A stretch of 64,000 bases of DNA from contig CM065806.1 of assembly GCA_033398695.1 (NCBI GenBank), forward strand, positions 39,767,001-39,831,000. Direction: 5' to 3'. The notes below the pieces were generated by a model that made no database searches, was not told the origin of the DNA, and worked only from the letters and a program-made list of their open reading frames with translations. This DNA is from Orobanche coerulescens. Its lineage: Eukaryota > Streptophyta > Magnoliopsida > Lamiales > Orobanchaceae. This document shows, piece by piece, positions 57,663 to 64,000 of the stretch; position 1 is the stretch's first letter; every line of letters starts with the position of its first letter. A program made the translations under genes and the position numbers.

Positions 57663-57912
57663 GGGGGGTGTATTCATTTAAGAATCTGTATGATTTTTTT
57701 GTGTTTCAAAAGTCTATGGGTATTCAATTTAGATTCTAGAAACTCTTTAAAAATCTAGTCGTATTCAATATTCATTTTAAAAAGCCCTTAAAAATATGTT
57801 GGTATTCAATTTTAATCTTAAAAAGTCCTTAAAAATCTAGTGATATTAAAACTCTCAAAGACTTAAAGACATTGATTTTATAAGATTTTTAGTGTCTAGT
57901 ATACCCTCGAAT
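57663..57912. repeat. MITE-like patch with 41-bp tandem units
   Basis: Three tandem 41-bp units at 57720-57760, 57761-57801 and 57802-57842, each GTATTCAAT then a T/A-rich part ending CTTTAAAAATCTAGT or similar. A longer related unit precedes (57670-57719). The left edge is GGGGGGTGTATTCA and the right edge AGTATACCCTC, a weak terminal inverted repeat of the GGGGTGTATTCA type seen in plant MITEs. No target site established. Confidence 0.5.
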
Positions 57913-59090
57913 GTATCTCCCGCATGTTAAATTTGATTTAATATGACTAAAATGATTTATGGTATTTTATTTTATAAGAAAAAATTTGATTAATTGGAAT
58001 ATTTGTGGGTGACCGAATACTTCAAACGTTTTCATATTACTGATTGTGTGAATTGATTGGATCGATTATATTTATTGTTTGTATGTTGATCGGATCAATG
58101 TATCTCTACGCAATCCGTTTATATAATATTTATTGGATGAATGCTTTTGAATGGGGATGTGGTTCATGGACTTAGTTTTGAATCGTTCGGTTTTTTGAAT
58201 GAGTTGTAAAGGTCGTTCTGAGCCTATTTAATTTACTAGAAATATTTGTATCTAGGATGCAATTTTTCAATGTAAAATTTATATGTAATGACGAAGACCG
58301 GAGGAAGATCCGTTTCGAGAAGAGGAAGATTCGAGACGAAGACTTGTAATTAGATTACGGAGTTTTCGTTTCTAGGAACGGTCCATGAACCACATGTTGG
58401 TAGCAACTAGGTTGTGAATGGTTGTTCATATTGTATGAATGCACAAACGCGCTTAAATGAATTAATGTGCAAAGTGTAACATTAATCGCGAAAATTCTCC
58501 CACGACAAATTATTAAGTTTATAAGGTTTCAAGTTTTTCCTTCCCTCCATCAGGCTTTCAGGAAATTGAAATCCAAACCTGATGTACTATGCTTCCGAGT
58601 TATCGGGGTAGTCGTTCGTGGAGGATGGATAAATTACCGAGAGCGCATTGGATGCCTTCGGTTGTAGCAAATTTTTCCCTAGAAACCTGATAGGTTGCCG
58701 GATAAGATTTAATAGTGAAACTGATTTGCGTCGATGGTATAAACTTAACTTGTTCACGAACCATAGAAACTGTATAGGTTGAGGGGAGTGAACAAGGGGA
58801 AAAAGAAGATCGTATCATCCATTAGATGGGTTGGTGTTGGACACCACTTTATAAAAATTAATAGACTAGAAACATGTTCGGTTGCCCTCTATTAAGATTT
58901 ATAAAGAACTCGATCACCACTATGAAGTAGAGCGACGATACTTCCGAATTTCACATGGGAGTGTGTTGTTCCTATAAAAATAGTGGGAGCTAGGTAACAA
59001 GAATAGAAAAGACCTTAATTCTTTACTCAGATCATAATTAAACGAGTCACTAATTAATCTGTCGTACTTAATGCAGACATAACTCTCAAT
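57913..59090. other. Unassigned A/T-rich sequence before element 8 gag
   Basis: I see no gene, LTR pair or primer site. The last part (from roughly 58480) may be the untranslated leader of element 8, but no 5' LTR matching 63024-64000 is present, so element 8 seems truncated or rearranged here. Confidence 0.4.
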
Positions 59091-59927
59091 ATGATAATGA
59101 ACCCACTTGCAATTCTACTCGAAAAGAACACCTTGATCGGACCTAACTTCGTGGATTGGCTCCGCAATCTAATGATTGTCCTCAGTATAGAGGCACTAGG
59201 ATACGTCTTGGATACGGACATTCCGGCGCCTCCTGTGCGGACCAGAGCCAATCAGAAAGAGATTGAAAACCACGAAAAAAGGGTTAAGGATGACGTAAAA
59301 GTCCGTGCTTACATGATGACTTCTATGTCTAATGAGCTTCAGAGAGCTAATGAGAAAATGACTTCTGCTAGGCAGATTCTATCTCACTTAACCGAGCTTT
59401 ATGGTGAGCACAGCAGTACTGGTAGATATGAGATATCCAAGCAACTTTTTGGTGCAAGGATGAAGGAAGGTGAGAAGATTGGGGAACATGTCCTCAAAAT
59501 GATATCTATGATCGAAAGATTGGAGGCTCTTGACTTTAAGATGGATACTTCTCTTCAAACCGACCTTATCCTACAGTCTCTCCCTGATTCCTTCTCACAG
59601 TTTGTTATGAACTTCAACTACAATGAGATTGCGTGTAACATAGCTAGGCTAATGAACAAACTAATGACCGCTCAGTCTCAAATGAAGACTCCGCAGATGA
59701 AGGAGTCTACCCTTGTGATTTCTTCTGGATCTCAGAGGTCCAAGAATAAGAAGAAAAGACCAAGAAGCGGACAGGACCACAAGTCAAGGACCTCAAGGGT
59801 AAGGGGAAGGCCCCGATGGTTCCGAAGAACAAGAAGGAGAAGGACGATTGTCTTAAGAGGGGTGAGCTGGGCCACTGGGCTAGAGACTGTCCAATTCTTC
59901 ATGGCACTTCAGGTACAAAACTTTTAG
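59091..59927 (+). pseudogene. gag: gag of element 8
   Basis: Open for 278 codons from ATG at 59091. It shows the copia gag (UBN2-type) pattern: NPLAILLEKNTLIGPNFVDW at the start, then ARQILSHLTELYGEHS, IGEHVLKMISMIERLEAL and DLILQSLPDSFSQFVMNF, then a basic Ser/Lys-rich tail. The zinc knuckle lies in another frame (CLKRGELGHWARDC near 59850, second Cys replaced by Arg), showing a frameshift between about 59750 and 59816. Confidence 0.85.
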
Positions 59928-62900
59928 TTTTGGAAACAAATTGTTCTGCTACTGTATTTTCTAGTTCTTGGATACTGGATTCTGGTGCTAGTTCTCATAT
60001 TTGTACCGTGAATCAGGATCTGGAACAAAGTAGGAAGCTTGGAGCTGGGGAAGTGATGATCACTGTCGGAAGCGGGCATAGTGTCGAGGCAACCGACATA
60101 GGATCACTTCTTTTGGGTTTAGAATCGGGTGTTGTTCTGACTTTAGAAGATGTACTTGTTTTGGCCAAGGGGCATAAAAACATTGTATCCATTCTGGTCA
60201 TGGATTGGAAAGGATTTTCATTTTTCATTGGTGATGGTTCCTGCAAAATTTATTTTAGAAATAAACTCGTGGGCACTGCTATATTGTTAAATGGACTGTA
60301 TCATCTAAACCTCAGTAATAAAGTTGTTGTGAATACTATGACTTGGAAGCATGGTAGGGATGAAACTAATCAAGTTTTGAAATGGCATCTTAGACTTGGT
60401 CATGTTAGTCAGACCAAGGTTTACAAAATGGAAAAAGATGGGCTTATTGGTCCATTGGGATCGGATCCCTTTCCTACTTGTGAATCTTTCCTTAAAGGCA
60501 AAATGACCAAGTCTCCCTCCACAAGATCTTTTGAAAGAGCCACTAGTAAACTAGGATTAATCCATACCGACGTATGTGGTGCTTTGGAAGCAGCACGTGA
60601 CGGATATCAGTACTTCATTATGTTTACAGATGATCATAGTAGGTATGGTTATGTACACTTAATGAAACATACATCCGAGGCCTTTGAGAAATTCCAGGAA
60701 TTTAAGGTCCTAATCGAGAAACAAACTGGAAATCATATCAAAGCACTTCGGTTGGACCGAGGTGGCGAGTATATGAGTATGGAGTTTTACGAGTTCCTTA
60801 AGGAAAATGGAATAGTATCACAACTAACACCTCTAGGTACTCCTTAGTTAAATGGTGTGTCAGAAAGAAGGAACAGGACCTTGTTAAACATGGTCCGTTC
60901 CATGCTGGGCTATACTGACTTACCGATTTACCTGTGGGGGTATGCACTCCTGATTGCTGCATATATCTTGAACAAATGTGCTTCCAAATCTATTCCTAAA
61001 ACTCCACATGAGATGTGGGAGGATAGGAAACCAAGTCTTAATCACATTAGGATCTGGAGATGTCCCGCCTATGTCAAGAAGACTAAGGTGGAAAAGTTAG
61101 AAGCGAGGTCAGCGAAGGAATGTTTCATTGGATTCCCCTCTGGGACAATGGGTTATCTATTCTACATGCCCGAAGATTGAAAGATCATTGTTGCTTTGCA
61201 AGACACTTCCTGGAAGATGAGTTCATTCAGGAAGGCGGAGCAGGTAGAAGTACTTCTTTGGAAGAATACAACATAACTCCTCAGGAGATACATGTGCAAG
61301 AAATTGGAATTGAACCTTCTGAAACACAAGTACAAACACCTTGTAGGTCTAGTAGGGTGTCTCATTTACCTGAGAGGTATGGCCTTGTGCACTTGGAGGA
61401 GTTGGATCTCCATGAGGTTCCAAGTGATAGCCAATAGACCGACCCAACGACCTATGACCAGGCAATGGTGGATGTACTCCGCGAAATGGCATGAAGCTAT
61501 GGAAGTTGAGATAGACTCGATGCATGTCAATTAGGTCTGGACTCTAGTAGACCGCCCCAAGGGCATAGTGTCTATTGGGAACAAGTGGATCAACAAGAGA
61601 AAGACTCATGGTGATAACAAGGTTGACGCCTATAAGGCTAGGCTTGAGGCAAAGGGTTATACCCAAAAAGAAGGGATCGATTATCACGACACCTTCTCGC
61701 CCGTAGCTATGATCAAGTCTATGTGCATGATGCTTGCTATAGCTGCCTACCAAGAATATGAGATATGGCAAACGGACGTAAAGAAGGCCTTCCTTAACGG
61801 ATTCCTCGAGGAGGAAATCTATATGGAGCAGCCTAAAGGCTTTCTGTCCGAGGTCGATATTCAGAAAATGTGCAAACTTCAGCATTCTATTTAAGGATTG
61901 AAGCAAGCGTCGCGTAGTTGTAACCTTCGTTTTGACGAGGCGGTCAAAGAGTTTGACTTCGTGCAAAATGAAGAGGAACCTTGTGTATACAAGAGGGTTA
62001 GTGGGAGCAAGATCGCATTCTTAGTACTATATGTAGATGACATTCTACTAAGAGGAAATGATGTGGGAATGCTCAGTTCTGTGAAAGCTTGGCTTTCGAG
62101 TAATTTCTCCATGAAAGACTTGAGAGAGGCTACCTATATTTTTGGTATTCGGCTCTACTGGGATAGAGCGAAGAGAACGATAGGACTTTCACAAGCCCTC
62201 TATATAGATAAAGTCTTAAAGCGATTTAAGATGGATTATTCTGAGAGAGGGTTCCTACCGATGCGACATGGAATGTAACTCACCTTGAATATGTCTCCTC
62301 ATAGTGAGGAACTATGAAAGGAAATTAGTGATATACCATATGCTTTGGCAGTGGGTAGCCTTATATATGCTTTATTGTGTACGAGACCTGACATTGCGCA
62401 TGCTGGGTGCGTGGTAAGTAGGTTTCGGGCTAACCCAGTTAGCGAACATTAGACTACCATAAAGAACGTCCTCAAGTACTTTAGAAGGACAAGAGATCTG
62501 GTTCTTACATATGGTGGTGGAGAACTGGATGATTGGCTTCACTGATTCAGACTTCCAAGGACATAAAGACGACTCTATATCTACTTCTGGCTACATTTTA
62601 CTCTTAATGGAGGAGAAGTATCTTGGCATAGTGCCAAGTATAGCGCGATTGTTGGTTCCACCTGCTAGGCTGAGTATAAAGCGGCTTCGGAGGCCTCCAA
62701 AGGAAGGTTAAGAAGTTACTGGGTAAACTTCACATGACACCATGTGCTGCTGTCTATTTTCATGTTTATACGATAAACAATAGAGTAGTAGCACAGGGCT
62801 AGGAGCCAAGGTTTCATAATGGTACAAAACATATTGAGAGAGAGTATCATTATCGTGAGAGAATTTGTTCGCAAAGGGATACATTGTGATGCATAGAGTA

Positions 62901-62990
62901 GAGTCATCCGACAACGTCGCTGATCCACTGACCAAGCCACATTCTCAGACTAGCTTGGAGCGTCATCTGGAGAACATGGGTATTAGATAC
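59816..62990 (+). pseudogene. pol: pol of element 8: protease, integrase, RT, RNase H
   Basis: From the zinc knuckle the frame runs to 60847: protease WILDSGASSHIC near 59970, pre-integrase WHLRLGHVSQ, integrase HTDVCGAL, FTDDHSRYGYV, LDRGGEY. A TAG at 60845-60847 lies just before NGVSERRNRT, which continues to 61180. RT is read at 61568-61894 (RLEAKGYTQKEGIDYHDTF) and 61898-62278 with catalytic LYVDDILL near 62030; the stop near 61892 splits a GLKQA motif. RNase H remnants (CTRPDIAHAG, ADPLTKPHSQ) reach about 62990 through many stops. Most breaks are single nonsense codons. Confidence 0.87.
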
Positions 62991-63012
62991 CATAGTGTGT
63001 GGCATTGAGTGC

Positions 63013-63023
63013 AAGTGGGAGAT
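63013..63023 (+). other. Polypurine tract of element 8
   Basis: AAGTGGGAGAT directly before the LTR start TGTTAGGAG. Confidence 0.75.
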
Positions 63024-64000
63024 TGTTAGGAGTATGCCCTCGAATGCCACTCAGAGGATGTTGAGTGAGGGCGTTGTACTTGTTATTATGTAAATCATTA
63101 TCATAAGGCAATGAATGTTTCTTTATTTGCTGGTAGTTACTGTCATTCCTAACTCGTAAATATACATATAGAAACTAGTCCGTGTATTTGAGAGCAAAAC
63201 GTTCCACTCCTTATTGTATAAGGGGGTCGGCACTGGAAAGGTTTATAGCTCAAATACTTAATCATTCGCAAGTCGATGAAACTTAACTGGGCGTTAAGTT
63301 TATGTGAAGTCTTGTACGACGTGTTCTTTGACATGGAGAGTGCAGGTCGAACACTAATGGTTAGTGGGAGCACACGTTATAGGTATGCTAATTGGATTAG
63401 TAGACTCGAACCGAGTCACCCTCGATTCGTCACACGGATTTCACTCTGGGATAGCCAATGACGGAATCGAAAGGTTGTGATAGGTATTCGTGAACCTTCG
63501 ACTTGAGGATTTAGTAGGGATGTGCTTGTGACGTCAAGATTTTCATTAGAGTAGTTCGACCCTGTAAACCGGAAGGCGGGGGTCAACCTCGACGTGCATC
63601 TTGACGGGCAAGTAGCAGGTCCTATTGAATACCAAGATAGAATTATTTCTCCTGTTAGTGAATGGGTTATATGTCCTATGCGGTTATTGGCAGATGAGAT
63701 CATAAGTCTTTGGCCAAAGCAATGGAGCTAGTTGTATTCAATACACGAGAGCTCGATGATCTCGATTTACATTAACACATGCATAGAGTCGGGTACAGAT
63801 AGGGTTTGACTGATCGTGACCCTATAACTTGATCGGGACATTTGAAAGAAGGGTTTATACGTATACTGGTATTCACAACAGAATGTTTCTTGAATGATCC
63901 CAATCATTCGTTCTCAATTGGGGTACAGTGTAGGCCGCCAGGCTGGCTAGGTGGTGCTACTACTCTTTGGTTCCTTCCATTGCTGACTGAGACGGACCTA
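63024..64000 (+). repeat. 3' LTR of element 8 (at least 977 bp, right end off window)
   Basis: Begins TGTTAGGAGTATGCCC after the polypurine tract. No second copy in the window, so the end is unknown. No gene; open frames on both strands lack motifs. Confidence 0.65.

Larger units (their letters stand above)
59091..64000 (+). mobile_element. Element 8: decayed Ty1/copia, 5' LTR missing, 3' LTR runs off window
   Basis: Gag, protease, integrase, RT and RNase H can be read in copia order on the plus strand with many stops and shifts. A polypurine tract AAGTGGGAGAT (63013-63023) is followed by an LTR starting TGTTAGGAGTATG at 63024. Different from element 3 in every part: short gag, no coiled coil, no extra ORF. 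Clade not assigned. Confidence 0.85.

Noticed and set aside
57892..58480. 5' LTR of element 8 starting at TGTCTAGTATACCCTCGAATG
   Set aside because: About 20 bases resemble the 3' LTR start at 63024 but nothing after them matches.

Overview
The window is plant nuclear DNA made almost entirely of LTR retrotransposons inserted into one another. I see no intact host gene, no rRNA or tRNA gene and no CRISPR array. The element types (Tekay-like chromoviruses, a SIRE-type copia, an Athila-type gypsy), initiator-Met tRNA primer sites, 2-4 kb LTRs and a plant LOG (cytokinin-activating enzyme) retrocopy point to a flowering plant, probably a eudicot, in repeat-rich heterochromatin. The species cannot be told from the sequence.

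Layout. Element 3 (SIRE-type Ty1/copia, minus strand) runs from the left edge to about 28543. Its downstream ORF is split at the 5-bp site CATAA by element 1 (Tekay-like Ty3/gypsy, plus, 1204-20559). Element 1's integrase is split at CCGAA by element 2 (7558-17298), a non-coding gypsy derivative with 3.6-kb LTRs. Element 3 itself sits in the 5' LTR of element 4 (Tekay-like, plus, 28544-36611). Element 5 (Tekay-like, minus, 36710-46036, site GATAT) lies 98 bp beyond element 4. Elements 4 and 5 appear to lie in the terminal part of element 6, an old Athila-type gypsy (minus, about 46042-52836). Order of insertion by logic: 6, then 4 and 5, then 3 into 4, then 1 into 3, then 2 into 1. To the right are element 7 (a decayed gypsy with a gag zinc-knuckle remnant), a 41-bp tandem repeat or MITE-like patch, and element 8 (a decayed Ty1/copia, plus) whose 3' LTR runs off the right edge.

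How the parts work. Each autonomous element once carried gag (capsid and nucleocapsid) and pol (protease, reverse transcriptase, RNase H, integrase; in the Tekay types a C-terminal chromodomain-like tail). None has a fully open pol now. Element 2 keeps only cis signals (LTRs, primer site, polypurine tract, a conserved palindrome) and would need proteins from a relative.

Most notable: (1) each Tekay-like LTR family carries a dense cluster of short CpG-rich palindromes directly upstream of its TATA box, with a different core in each family; (2) a full-length intronless LOG pseudogene lies between pol and the polypurine tract of the Athila element, on the same strand; (3) differences between LTR pairs and many frameshifts in the youngest elements fall at CAG/CTG, the preferred CHG methylation context, suggesting base-calling error on methylated DNA as well as real decay; (4) a short palindrome at the pol stop codon is shared by all the Tekay-like elements and kept in the non-coding one.
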